Positions 7,648 to 16,635 of a stretch of 64,000 nucleotides of DNA are shown here, in pieces; position 1 is the first letter of the stretch, and the number at the start of each line of letters is the position of its first letter. This DNA is from DATJFQ01 sp035495555 (GTDB lineage Bacteria > Acidobacteriota > Vicinamibacteria > Vicinamibacterales > 2-12-FULL-66-21): NCBI GenBank assembly GCA_035495555.1, contig DATJFQ010000042.1, forward strand, positions 62,001 through 126,000, given 5' to 3'. The notes below the pieces were generated by a model. The model was given only the letters and a program-made list of their open reading frames with translations. It was not told where the DNA came from and searched no databases. The position numbers and the translations under genes are program-made.

Positions 7648-8651
7648 CGGCCGGCCACCGGGCCTTCTATAAGGGACGACGGGTCCTCATCACCGGAGGT
7701 CTCGGGTTCATCGGCAGCAATCTCGCCCGTGAACTCGTGGCCCTCGATGCCGACGTGCTCCTCGTCGACGCGCTGATCCCGGAATATGGGGGAAACCTCT
7801 TCAACATTGCCGACATCCGCGACCGGGTCACCCTCAACATCAGCGATATCCGCAACGAATCGATCACGAACCGGCTTGTCGCGGACCGCGAGGTCATCTT
7901 CAATCTCGCGGGGCAAGTGAGCCATATCGACAGCATGCGGGACCCCTACACGGACCTCGATATCAACTGCCGTGCCCAGTTGTCGCTGCTCGAGGCCTGC
8001 CGCACGTTCAATGCGGGCGTACGCGTGGTCTACGCGGGCACGCGACAGGTGTACGGAAAGCCGGACCACCTGCCGGTCGACGAACATCACCTGGTCCGGC
8101 CGGTCGACGTGAACGGCATCAACAAGGCCGCCGGCGAAAATTATCATCTTCTCTACAGCCAGGTTTTCGGCGTTCGCGCATCCTCGCTGCGGCTGACGAA
8201 CGTGTACGGTCCGCGGCAACTCGTCAAACACAATCGCCAGGGGTTCATCGGCTGGTTCATGCGGCTCGCAATCGAAGACCGCGAGATTCCCGTCTTCGGC
8301 GACGGATCGCAGCTTCGCGATTTCGTCTACGTGGACGATGCGGTGGATGCGTTTCTTCGCGCGGGAGCGATGGACGTGTGCGACGGCGACGTTTTCAACG
8401 TCGGCGGCGAGCGCCCGATTGCGCACGCCGATCTGGTGAAGATGCTGGTGGCAGCGGCCGGCGGCGGGCGGGTGACGCTCGTCGACTGGCCGGCGGAAAA
8501 GAAGCGCATCGACATCGGCAGCTTCTACTCCGACTGGTCGAAGTTCGCGGCGGCGACCGGCTGGCGTCCGACGGTCGATCTCCGCGAGGGCCTCGAGCGC
8601 ACGGTGGCGTTCTATCGCGAGCACCTGTCGCAGTACGTGGACGCGGCATGA
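7644..8651 (+). CDS. NAD-dependent sugar epimerase/dehydratase (extended SDR) with an altered catalytic motif
   Basis: The 335-residue protein binds NAD through ITGGLGFIGSNLARE (16-30). AGTRQVYG (131-138) holds the usual Ser/Thr position. The normal Y-x3-K motif is replaced by N157-G-I-N-K161: the lysine is kept but the tyrosine is asparagine, and Tyr137 and Tyr167 are nearby. Downstream SSLRLTNVYGPRQ and DFVYVDDAVDAFL are typical of nucleotide-sugar epimerases. The family normally acts on a UDP-, GDP- or CDP-hexose. The DNA codons clearly read AAC GGC ATC AAC AAG, so this is not a translation artefact. It is coupled to genes on both sides (GTGA, ATGA). Confidence 0.85.
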   Translation: MTAGHRAFYKGRRVLITGGLGFIGSNLARELVALDADVLLVDALIPEYGGNLFNIADIRDRVTLNISDIRNESITNRLVADREVIFNLAGQVSHIDSMRDPYTDLDINCRAQLSLLEACRTFNAGVRVVYAGTRQVYGKPDHLPVDEHHLVRPVDVNGINKAAGENYHLLYSQVFGVRASSLRLTNVYGPRQLVKHNRQGFIGWFMRLAIEDREIPVFGDGSQLRDFVYVDDAVDAFLRAGAMDVCDGDVFNVGGERPIAHADLVKMLVAAAGGGRVTLVDWPAEKKRIDIGSFYSDWSKFAAATGWRPTVDLREGLERTVAFYREHLSQYVDAA

Positions 8652-9736
8652 TCCCGTTTCTGGATCTCACTCCCGGCGAGGATGCCGCCGATCTGAAGGC
8701 GGCGATCGAACGCGTCGTCTCGCGCGGATGGTTCGTGCTCGGACCGGAACTGGAGGCCTTCGAACAGGAGTTCGCCACCGCGTCAGGCGCGGCGTACGCC
8801 GTCGGTGTGGGAAACGGCACGGACGCGCTCGCGCTCGCGCTGCGGGCGGCAGGGATCGGTCCCGGCGATGAGGTGGTGACATCGCCGTTGTCGGCGGCGT
8901 TCAGCGCACTGGCCATCATGATGACGGGCGCGCGGCCCGTGTTCGCCGACATCGACGGCGAGCGGCTGACACTCGACCCGGGCACATTCGAGCGTGCGAT
9001 TACCCCGCGAACCCGCGCGGTCATGCCCGTGCACCTTTATGGACAGCCGGCGGACATGCCCGCGATCTCGGCAATTGCCGAAGGGCGCGGCATCGTCGTC
9101 ATCGAAGACTGCTGTCAGGCGCATCTGGCGACGTGTGCGGGGCAGCCGGTCGGATCCTTCTCCAGAGCGGCGGCCTTCAGCTTTTACCCGACGAAGAACC
9201 TCGGCGCGCTTGGCGATGGCGGCGCCGTGACCACACACGACGCGACCATGGCGGACACGCTGCGCAAACTGCGCAACGGCGGCCAGTCGAGCAAGTACCA
9301 CCACGACAGGTTCGGAGTGAATTCGCGGCTCGATGAAGTGCAGGCCGCGGTGCTCAGAGAGCGCCTCGAGTGGCTGGCGAAGTGGACGGCGCAGCGGCGC
9401 GCGCTGGCCGCACGGTACCGCCGGCAACTCGCCGGCGCGCCGGTCCACGTGCCGCGCGAGTGTGACAGCGGCCATGTCTATCATCTGTTTCCGGTGCTGA
9501 GCGCGCGGCGCACGGCGCTCCAGGCGCACCTGGCGGCGCGCGGAGTGGAAACGCTCGTGCACTATCCGGTGCCGCTCACGAAACAGCACGCGTTCGCGAG
9601 CGAGCGGCCCGCTGACTGCCCCACCGCCGACCGCGTGTGCAGCGAGGTGTTCTCGCTGCCGCTCCACCCGGCAATGACGATGGCGATGATCGACGAGGTG
9701 ACGGCGGCGCTGCGCGCGTTCGACGCTGCTGCCTGA
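8648..9736 (+). CDS. DegT/DnrJ/EryC1/StrS sugar aminotransferase
   Basis: The 362-residue PLP enzyme has GVGNGTDALALALRAAGI (53-70), VIEDCCQAH (151-159) with the pyridine-binding Asp154, and FYPTKNLGALGDGG (179-192) with the PLP Schiff-base Lys183. A long C-terminal domain with HYPVPLTKQHAF follows. Members transfer an amino group from glutamate to a keto-sugar nucleotide. With the epimerase directly upstream (ATGA overlap), it points to an amino-deoxy sugar in the polymer or glycolipid. Confidence 0.9.
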   Translation: MIPFLDLTPGEDAADLKAAIERVVSRGWFVLGPELEAFEQEFATASGAAYAVGVGNGTDALALALRAAGIGPGDEVVTSPLSAAFSALAIMMTGARPVFADIDGERLTLDPGTFERAITPRTRAVMPVHLYGQPADMPAISAIAEGRGIVVIEDCCQAHLATCAGQPVGSFSRAAAFSFYPTKNLGALGDGGAVTTHDATMADTLRKLRNGGQSSKYHHDRFGVNSRLDEVQAAVLRERLEWLAKWTAQRRALAARYRRQLAGAPVHVPRECDSGHVYHLFPVLSARRTALQAHLAARGVETLVHYPVPLTKQHAFASERPADCPTADRVCSEVFSLPLHPAMTMAMIDEVTAALRAFDAAA

Positions 9737-9742
9737 CCCGCC

Positions 9743-12220
9743 GTGGCCATCCTTCAGGCGTTCATCATCGGATGGCTCCCCGGGGCCGTCCTGCTGCGCC
9801 TGCCCGTGCTCGACCGGCCGCGGCGTGCGGCGCTCGCCGCGGAGGAGCGGGCGTTCTGGGCCGTCGTGCTCAGCCTCACCGTTTCGCTCTCCTTCCTGCT
9901 CGCGCTCGCTGCTGCACATCGCTACAGCATGGGCCGCCTCGTCGCCGCCGACGCCATTCTCAGCGCCGGGCTCGCGGCGCTGGCCCGCTTCGACCTGCGC
10001 TTCGGGCCAGCCGCGCGGCGCCCGGGGCTTGCGGCCGTTCTGCCGATCGCGCTGCTGATGCTGGGGGCGTCGCGATTTTTCCCCGCGGCCGAATACGTCT
10101 TGGGAGGGAAAGACCCCGGCGTCTACATGAACGAAGGCATCGAGATCGCGCAGCGCGGACGACTGGTCATCGTCGATCCCGTCGTCTCCTCGGTCCCTGC
10201 CTTCGCGCGCGATCTCTTTTTCCCCTCGTATCACAACGACGATTACTACAGCGTGCGCTTCATGGGCTTCTTTGTGCAGTCGCCCGATACAGGCGCGGTC
10301 GTCGGTCAGTTCCCGCATCTTTATCCCGCGTCGATTGCGATCGGGTATGGCCTCGACGGCCTGACGGGGGCGCGCGACACAACCCCGTGCTGGGCGCTCC
10401 TCGGACTGCTTGCCGTGTACTTCGCGGGCGCTCGATGGCTGGGACGCGTGCCGGCCGCCGCCGCCGCGGCGCTGCTGGCGCTCAACGTCGTTCAGGTCTG
10501 GTTCGCGCGGTATCCGAATTCGGAAATCGCGCTGCAGGCGCTTCTCTTCGCGGCGCTGCTCGCGAACGCGCGCGCCCACGTCGACGGCGATCCGTTCTTC
10601 GCGCCCGTGGCCGGCACGCTGCTCGCGCTCATGCTGTTTCTGCGGCTGGACAGCGCGCTCGCGATCGTCGCGGTGTTCGCCAGTCTGACGCTCGGACTTG
10701 CCGCGGGGCAGCGGCCGAAATGGACGTTCTGGCCGCCGTTCCTCACAGGCGTCCTCCTCGCGGCCTGGTACTACAGCGGCCCGATGCGCGCGTACGTGGC
10801 GCTGCCCCGCGGGCTGCTCGCGCAGGTCTCGTGGGAACGGTATGCCGCGGCGGCAATCGTCTGCGCCGGCGTTGCAATTGTGTGCGTGTGGGCGATGCGG
10901 CGGGAAAACATTTCCAGTTTCATCGTCCGGTGGGCGCCGCCAATCCTGAACGTCATCGTCATTGCGCTCACGGTCTACGCGCTGGGCCTGCGGCATCCTG
11001 GCGGCCGCCTCGCAAGCCATGACGCCTACGCACTGCGGACGTTCGCGCAGTTCTACTTCACCGTTCCCGCGGTGATCGCCGCACTCCTCGGGTACCTGCT
11101 GATCGCGAGGGGCAGATTCTGGCAGGACACCGCCACGCTGCTGACGATCACACTGTTCGCGGTGGTGTTCTTCTACAAGATCCGCATCGTGCCGGAGCAC
11201 TTCTGGATGGCGCGCCGATTCGTGTCCGCTGTGCTTCCCGGAGGTCTGCTGCTCGTATCGGCAGCGGCGCTGATGGGCGTTCGAGGACGATGGTTCTCCA
11301 CGCGTCTGATTCGCGGGCCGATCGGGATCGTCTTCCTGGTACTGCTCGGATACCAATACGCCCGCGCCGCGAAGCCAATCCTGCCGCACGTCGAGTACGC
11401 CGGGATCGTGCAGCATCTCGAGCGGCTCGCGTCGATCGTGCATCACGACGATCTGCTGATTGTCGAATCGCGCAATTCGTCTGAAGCGCACGTGCTCGCG
11501 CTCCCGCTGGCGTACATCTACGACCGGCAGGTGCTCGTGCTGGCCAGCCCCGTACCCGACAAAGCGACGTTTGGCGCATATCTCGACCGGATCGCGCCGA
11601 AGTACCAGCGCGTGCTCTTTCTCGGCAGCGGAGGCACCGATCTCCTGTCGCCGCGCTGGAGTGTTCATCCGGTCGCCAGCGACCGCTTTCAGGTGCCGGA
11701 GTACGAATCCCCGCTGAACGCGTATCCGAGGTCCGTTCACCCCAAGAAATTCGATTACGGCATCTACGAATTCGGTCCGCCGGACGGCGATCCCGGGCGC
11801 TTCGCGCTCGACATTGGCTCCTACGATGATCTCAACGTGCTCCGGTTCAATGCGAAGGAAACCACGGAAGGCCGCACCATTCGGTGGACGCGCGCGAGGT
11901 CCTACCTCTTTGTGACCCGGCTGCATCCGGACGATCGGACCGTTACGCTCTGGATGAGCAACGGCGGCCGTCCACCGGCGGCCCCGGCGGCGCGCGTCAT
12001 CGCAACGCTCGGCGATGTCGTATTGGGAAGTGCAGAGGTGCGGGCCGGATTCGCCCCCTATTCGTTCGCGATCCCCGCGGCGGTCGCCGCGTCGGCCGCC
12101 TCCTCGGGCGAGCCGGTTCGTCTGACGCTCGAAACGGTCACGTGGAATCCTTCGAAGGTGCTCGGAACCGGGGACGACCGCGATCTGGGGGTTATGGTCG
12201 ATCGCGTGGCGGTACAATGA
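9743..12220 (+). CDS. Large polytopic membrane protein, GT-C/GT39-like, with C-terminal soluble domain
   Basis: The protein has 825 residues: about twelve hydrophobic helices over the first 530, then a roughly 290-residue beta-rich domain. After the third helix GGKDPGVYMNEGIEIAQRG and then FPSYHNDDYYSVRF form acidic extracytoplasmic loops like the catalytic loops of GT39/ArnT-type enzymes. The C-terminal part (SRNSSEAHVLALPLAYIYDRQ onward, ending in a lectin-like strand pattern) may bind glycan. GTG at 9743 lies 6 bp after the aminotransferase stop. It probably adds a sugar or exports glycan on the periplasmic side; family membership is by topology and motif, not by detailed homology. Confidence 0.65.
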   Translation: MAILQAFIIGWLPGAVLLRLPVLDRPRRAALAAEERAFWAVVLSLTVSLSFLLALAAAHRYSMGRLVAADAILSAGLAALARFDLRFGPAARRPGLAAVLPIALLMLGASRFFPAAEYVLGGKDPGVYMNEGIEIAQRGRLVIVDPVVSSVPAFARDLFFPSYHNDDYYSVRFMGFFVQSPDTGAVVGQFPHLYPASIAIGYGLDGLTGARDTTPCWALLGLLAVYFAGARWLGRVPAAAAAALLALNVVQVWFARYPNSEIALQALLFAALLANARAHVDGDPFFAPVAGTLLALMLFLRLDSALAIVAVFASLTLGLAAGQRPKWTFWPPFLTGVLLAAWYYSGPMRAYVALPRGLLAQVSWERYAAAAIVCAGVAIVCVWAMRRENISSFIVRWAPPILNVIVIALTVYALGLRHPGGRLASHDAYALRTFAQFYFTVPAVIAALLGYLLIARGRFWQDTATLLTITLFAVVFFYKIRIVPEHFWMARRFVSAVLPGGLLLVSAAALMGVRGRWFSTRLIRGPIGIVFLVLLGYQYARAAKPILPHVEYAGIVQHLERLASIVHHDDLLIVESRNSSEAHVLALPLAYIYDRQVLVLASPVPDKATFGAYLDRIAPKYQRVLFLGSGGTDLLSPRWSVHPVASDRFQVPEYESPLNAYPRSVHPKKFDYGIYEFGPPDGDPGRFALDIGSYDDLNVLRFNAKETTEGRTIRWTRARSYLFVTRLHPDDRTVTLWMSNGGRPPAAPAARVIATLGDVVLGSAEVRAGFAPYSFAIPAAVAASAASSGEPVRLTLETVTWNPSKVLGTGDDRDLGVMVDRVAVQ
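12213..12218 (+). promoter_or_regulatory. Possible -10 element (TACAAT)
   Basis: TACAAT overlaps the stop codon of the 825-residue membrane protein gene, 23 bp before the ATG at 12242. No clear -35 is seen. The spacing suits an internal promoter for the heptosyltransferase-like gene. Confidence 0.22.
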
Positions 12221-12241
12221 GAACGCCTCGCAAATGCATCG

Positions 12242-13441
12242 ATGGCCCCGCTGAACATCTCGGATCGCCGGGAGCGACTGCTCGTGCGGGCCGCGGATCT
12301 GGCCCTGGCGCCCGCGCGCCTTCGCCGGCGTCGACGGCCGCTCGAACGACCGCGATCGATCATCTGCTTCCGGCTCGAGCGGATCGGCGATCTGCTGATG
12401 ACGTTGCCGGCACTTGCCGAGCTCCACGCGCTCGCGCCCACCGCGGCTATCGATCTCGTCGCAGGCAGTTGGAACGCCGGCATCGCGCGCGCCATTCCTC
12501 ACATCCGCTCCGTTGAGGTCCTCGATGCACGGTGGCTCGCGCGAGGGACGCAGGGACAAACGGTGAAGGATCTCGCCGTCGCAGCTCGGGGATGGAAATC
12601 GCGCGGCTACGATGTCGCGATCAATTTCGAGCCCGACATCCGTTCGAACGTCATTACCGCCGCGGTGGGTGCGCGCTGGACGGCAGGCTTTGCGAGCGGC
12701 GGCGGCGGGCCGCTGCTCGATTTCGCGCTGCCGTTCGACACCACCCAGCACACGGCAGACAACATGCTCGCGCTGGCGCGCGCGGTCTCGCGCGGATGGT
12801 CGGACGCGCCACTCGCCCCTGACTTTCACCTCCAGCTCGATGAAGACGTCCGCCAACGGGCGGCAGAACGGCTTGCCGATCTCCACTCCCCGATTGTGGC
12901 CATGCACGTCGCCGGCGGCCGCGCGATCAAGCAGTGGCCGCAGGAACGCTTTGCGGAGGTCGCACGTTGGCTGGCTCAGGAACGCCACGCATCCGTGGTG
13001 TTGACGGGCGCGGCGGAAGATCGCGCCGCCAACGCGCTGGTCCGTGCGGCGATGCGCCCCGCTGACGCGCTCGACGTCGCGGGCGCGAGTCTGGTCGAGG
13101 CCGCGGCCATTCTCGAGCGCTGCGATTTCCTCGTCACCGGCGACACGGGTCCGATGCACCTCGCACACGCCGTCGGCACCCCCGTGGTGGCGATCTTCGG
13201 TCCGTCGGACCCACAGCGATACGCGCCGCGCGGCCCGCGAGACCGGGTGGTCCGCGTCGACCTGCCGTGCGCTCCGTGCAACCGCATCCGGCAGCCGCCC
13301 GGGCGGTGCGTGCGCGCGCTGCACGCGGGAACCGCGCCCGATTGCCTGTCGGGCGTGACGGTCGCGGCCGTCCTCGCCGCCATCGACGACGTGATCGCCG
13401 GCCTCGGCGCGGATGGCGATCGGATCTCCACGGTCGCATGA
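12242..13441 (+). CDS. Glycosyltransferase family 9 (heptosyltransferase-like)
   Basis: The 399-residue protein reads IICFRLERIGDLLMTLPALAEL at the start of its first Rossmann domain (with the G-D-L donor loop), HVAGGRAIKQWPQERFAEVA at the start of the second, and FLVTGDTGPMHLAHAVGTP plus VAIFGPSDPQRYAP at the catalytic cleft. This is the ADP-heptose:LPS heptosyltransferase family. A basic N-terminal leader of about 40 residues precedes the domain. In this cluster it could add a core-like or other sugar to a lipid acceptor. A Cys cluster near the C-terminus (CAPCNR...GRC) is common in the family. Confidence 0.85.
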   Translation: MAPLNISDRRERLLVRAADLALAPARLRRRRRPLERPRSIICFRLERIGDLLMTLPALAELHALAPTAAIDLVAGSWNAGIARAIPHIRSVEVLDARWLARGTQGQTVKDLAVAARGWKSRGYDVAINFEPDIRSNVITAAVGARWTAGFASGGGGPLLDFALPFDTTQHTADNMLALARAVSRGWSDAPLAPDFHLQLDEDVRQRAAERLADLHSPIVAMHVAGGRAIKQWPQERFAEVARWLAQERHASVVLTGAAEDRAANALVRAAMRPADALDVAGASLVEAAAILERCDFLVTGDTGPMHLAHAVGTPVVAIFGPSDPQRYAPRGPRDRVVRVDLPCAPCNRIRQPPGRCVRALHAGTAPDCLSGVTVAAVLAAIDDVIAGLGADGDRISTVA

Positions 13442-15252
13442 CAGCCGTCGTCGAGATTGCGGATCGCCGCGGCACGCGCGCGGTGCCGTTGTCGTCGTAC
13501 GTCGACGCAGCGGCGGAAGAGCGCGCGCAGATCGAGGCCCGTGCATGGATCAAGGCTCTCCGCGGCGTGCGCGTCGATGGCGCGTCGATGCGTGCTCGAT
13601 TCACGGCCGGCGCGGACTCGCTGTGGTGGTTTACCGAACTGTACCTGCACAAGGAGCAGGCGATTGTCGCGATGCTGCGCGCGGTGTCGGCGGTGGACGC
13701 GCTCGTCGCGCGTGAACGGCCGACATCGATCGTGTGGCGGACAGGCGATCCTGTGACGGAGTACGCGGCGGTGGCGCGGGCCGCCAGGCATGGCCTCGGC
13801 TCCGACCCCCGCAGGGCGGAACTCCGATTGAAGTCGTCGGAGCGGGGCATCCGCGCGCGCGCGCATGCGTTGCGGCTGGCGGATAGCAACCGCGGATCGA
13901 AGCCGGCGCGTCTGGGTCGCGCACGCGTCGCCGCCTTCGTACATCGCGCGTTCGTAGATCCGGCCGAGGGGGCCGCCGCCGGCGAGCGCTATATCGGTCG
14001 CGTGCTCACAGCCCTCGAACAGCGGCTGCCGGCCGGCGAGCTGCAGACGGTCGTCGTCGGTCCACGGCGAAGTTTCCGGAAGCGGCGGTGGTGGGATCCC
14101 ATGGTTGGCGGTCAGGAGGGGCTTGCCGCGATCGAATCGCTCGGCGGCGCCCGATCCGAACGTGATCAGCAGGTCTGGGCGTCCCGTCACGAGTGTCTCG
14201 CAGCGCTCGAGGCCAGCCCTGATCTTCGACATCACGCGATGGTCGACGGAACGGACTGCTGGGCGATCGTGCACGCGCAGCTCGTCGGCGTCATCTGGCT
14301 CCAGTGGCCGTGGTCGGTCCGATCGATGGATCGCGCGGGCACCGCGTTCGACGAGCTCCAACCGCGCGTGGCCGTCACCTATGCGGAGGCCGGCGGCTGG
14401 GGACGCGCGCTCGCCCTGGAAGCGCGGCGCCGCGGTATTCCTCTCGTCGGCATCCAGCACGGGTTCATCTATCGACACTGGCTCAACTACGTCCACGAGC
14501 CGGACGAGCTGGCGCCATCGGAGGAACGTCCGGAGGATTCGGGATTCCCTCGTCCTGCGCGCACGCTGGTGTTCGACCGGTATGCGCAGCGACATCTGCT
14601 CGAGCGCGCGCATTTCCCGGAGAGCGCCGTCGAGATCGTCGGAAGCGCGGAACGGGATGCCCTCGTCGAAACGGTTCGCGCCACAACACAGAATGATCGC
14701 GACGCTGCCAGACAGCGCCTGGGGATCGCCGCCGGGCGTCATGTGATTCTGTGCGCCACCAAATTCAGCGAGGCGAAGGACGTGCTTCCGCTGCTCGCCG
14801 CTGCCGTCCGGTCGCTGACGACGGTGCACATGATTATCAAGGCGCACCCGGCGGAAGGGACCGATGGCTATGCGGCGGTGGCCGGCGGCAACATCTCCGT
14901 CGTGCCCGCCGCCGAACCCCTGGGCGCGCTGCTGGCAATGGCGGACGCCGTGGTGACCGTGAATTCCACAGTGGCGGTCGATGCCCTGGTGCTTGGGATT
15001 CCGGCGCTCACCATCGGTCAGCCGAACAATCTGCTTCCATTCGTCGAAGCGGGCGCCATGCTCGGCGCGAACACCGAACGGGACATCGGCGATGCTTTGT
15101 CGCAGCTCGTCGCCGACGTCCGGCTCCGCGCAGTGCTGGTGGAGAGAGGCGTGGCGATGGTCGGCGATTCCTCGAACGGCAACGCCACAGAGAACGCGGC
15201 TCAGGCGATTCTCGCGATGGCGGAGACGTTCTCACGGCAGCCGATTCCGTAA
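13438..15252 (+). CDS. Putative GT-B surface-carbohydrate glycosyltransferase (capsule/CDP-glycerol transferase-like fold)
   Basis: The 604-residue soluble protein is coupled to the GT9 gene by ATGA. Its C-terminal half carries GIQHGFIYRHWLNY, GSAERDALVETV, HVILCATKFSEAKD, IIKAHPAEGTDGYA and VNSTVAVDALVLGIPAL. This resembles capsule polysaccharide synthases and CDP-glycerol glycerophosphotransferases, which share a GT-B fold. The N-terminal 230 residues (IVWRTGDPVTEYAAVARAA) resemble no family I can name. It probably extends or modifies the surface glycan; the exact activity is open. Confidence 0.55.
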   Translation: MTAVVEIADRRGTRAVPLSSYVDAAAEERAQIEARAWIKALRGVRVDGASMRARFTAGADSLWWFTELYLHKEQAIVAMLRAVSAVDALVARERPTSIVWRTGDPVTEYAAVARAARHGLGSDPRRAELRLKSSERGIRARAHALRLADSNRGSKPARLGRARVAAFVHRAFVDPAEGAAAGERYIGRVLTALEQRLPAGELQTVVVGPRRSFRKRRWWDPMVGGQEGLAAIESLGGARSERDQQVWASRHECLAALEASPDLRHHAMVDGTDCWAIVHAQLVGVIWLQWPWSVRSMDRAGTAFDELQPRVAVTYAEAGGWGRALALEARRRGIPLVGIQHGFIYRHWLNYVHEPDELAPSEERPEDSGFPRPARTLVFDRYAQRHLLERAHFPESAVEIVGSAERDALVETVRATTQNDRDAARQRLGIAAGRHVILCATKFSEAKDVLPLLAAAVRSLTTVHMIIKAHPAEGTDGYAAVAGGNISVVPAAEPLGALLAMADAVVTVNSTVAVDALVLGIPALTIGQPNNLLPFVEAGAMLGANTERDIGDALSQLVADVRLRAVLVERGVAMVGDSSNGNATENAAQAILAMAETFSRQPIP

Positions 15253-16610
15253 TGCGCTGGCTGACGCTGCCGGAGCGCGCCCCCGGCACCACGATCGCGT
15301 GCATCGGCCTCATCTTTGTGATCGCGTACTCGCTGGGCCTCCTGCTCCTCGCGAAGCCTGACGGACGGATCGTCGTCGGCGACGCGATGCACGAGTACGT
15401 GCAGCTCCGATCGGCGGTTTTCGATCACGACCTGCGCTTCACGAACGAGTACCTGCATCTCTACGGCCTCACACCTGAAACCGTGGACGATGAGACGCGG
15501 TGGATCGTGGACGCGAACGAGACGGGCCACGTGAGAAATCTGATGCCGGTCGGCCCTGCACTGCTCTGGGCACCGGCGTATCTGATGACGACTGCCGGCG
15601 TGTGGATTGCCGACCACCTCGGTGCCGCGTATCCGCTCGACGGCTACGGCCGTCTGTTTCAGGCGTCGGCCGGCTATACCGGGATTGCCGCTGCCACGCT
15701 CGCCGCGTGGCTGTCCTTCCTCGCGGCGGCGGCGTTCTTCGATCGGCGAAGCGCCATCTGGGCCACGCTCGCGATCTGGCTCGCATCGAGCGCGCTGTAT
15801 TACTCCGTCATCTCCCCAACCTATTCGCACGCGCCGTCGATGCTCGCCGTCAGCGTGTTCGTTCTCGTCTGGATTCGAACCTTGAACGAGCAGCGTGTCG
15901 GACGGTACGTGCTGCTGGGCGTTCTCGTCGGGATCGCCGCGCTGATGCGCTGGCAGGATGCCGTGCTCTTCGTGGTCCCAGCGCTCGATGCGGCGGTTCG
16001 ATGGCGCGCGCGCGCCTGGGCGGCGGGGCTCCAGCGCATCGCGGCCGCCGGAGCCGGTGCGTTCGTCGCGTTTACGCCGCAGATGTTTGTGTGGCAGCGG
16101 CTCTACGGCCATCCGCTGACGATCCCGCAGGGCGCTTCGTTCATGCAGTGGCAGTCGCCGGCGCTCGTGGCGGTGCTGTTCTCCGACAACCACGGACTCT
16201 TCACCTGGACGCCGGTGATTGCGCTCGGCTGCGCCGGCCTGATCTGGCTCGTCCGGCGCGCACCGCTCGCGGGCGCCGCATCGATCGCCTTCCTCGCGAT
16301 TTCCTGGTACGTCAATGCCGCCGTAGCGGACTGGTGGGCGGGCGAAGCGTTCGGCGCGCGACGCTTCGTCGGCTGTTTTCCCATTTTCGTGCTCGGGACC
16401 GCGGCCGTGTTCGAGCGCTGGAAGGACCACCCGGCTCGAGCCGTGGTGTGCACGATGATCTTCACCGCGCTGACGCTCCTGCTGCTCGTGCAGTACCAGG
16501 CGTTCATGCACGGCGCGCGGACGCTGGCGCCGTATCCAAAGGGATTCGAGCATTTGTGGCTTTCCCGTTTCGTCGTACCGTTTCGTCTTCTGGGAGCGAT
16601 CGTGAAATGA
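15252..16610 (+). CDS. Polytopic membrane protein, GT39/ArnT-like
   Basis: The 452-residue protein has about ten hydrophobic helices. The first loop contains GDAMHEYVQLRSAVFDHDLRF, with acidic and His residues, and later loops contain HVRNLMPVGPALLW, RWQDAVLF and FSDNHGLFTWTP. This pattern is common in uncharacterised GT-C relatives. The ATG at 15252 shares its A with the preceding TAA stop. It is likely another polyprenyl-phosphate-sugar-dependent transferase on the outer face; no substrate can be assigned. Confidence 0.65.
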   Translation: MRWLTLPERAPGTTIACIGLIFVIAYSLGLLLLAKPDGRIVVGDAMHEYVQLRSAVFDHDLRFTNEYLHLYGLTPETVDDETRWIVDANETGHVRNLMPVGPALLWAPAYLMTTAGVWIADHLGAAYPLDGYGRLFQASAGYTGIAAATLAAWLSFLAAAAFFDRRSAIWATLAIWLASSALYYSVISPTYSHAPSMLAVSVFVLVWIRTLNEQRVGRYVLLGVLVGIAALMRWQDAVLFVVPALDAAVRWRARAWAAGLQRIAAAGAGAFVAFTPQMFVWQRLYGHPLTIPQGASFMQWQSPALVAVLFSDNHGLFTWTPVIALGCAGLIWLVRRAPLAGAASIAFLAISWYVNAAVADWWAGEAFGARRFVGCFPIFVLGTAAVFERWKDHPARAVVCTMIFTALTLLLLVQYQAFMHGARTLAPYPKGFEHLWLSRFVVPFRLLGAIVK

Positions 16611-16635
16611 TGTCCATCCTCCGGAGTATTCCAGC

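Noticed and set aside
8783..13546. Very long open frame (about 1590 codons) on the minus strand
   Set aside because: It lies antisense to an aminotransferase, a membrane protein and a heptosyltransferase with clear motifs. The translation is Arg/Ala/Gly/His-rich with no domain, as expected for the antisense frame of GC-rich genes.
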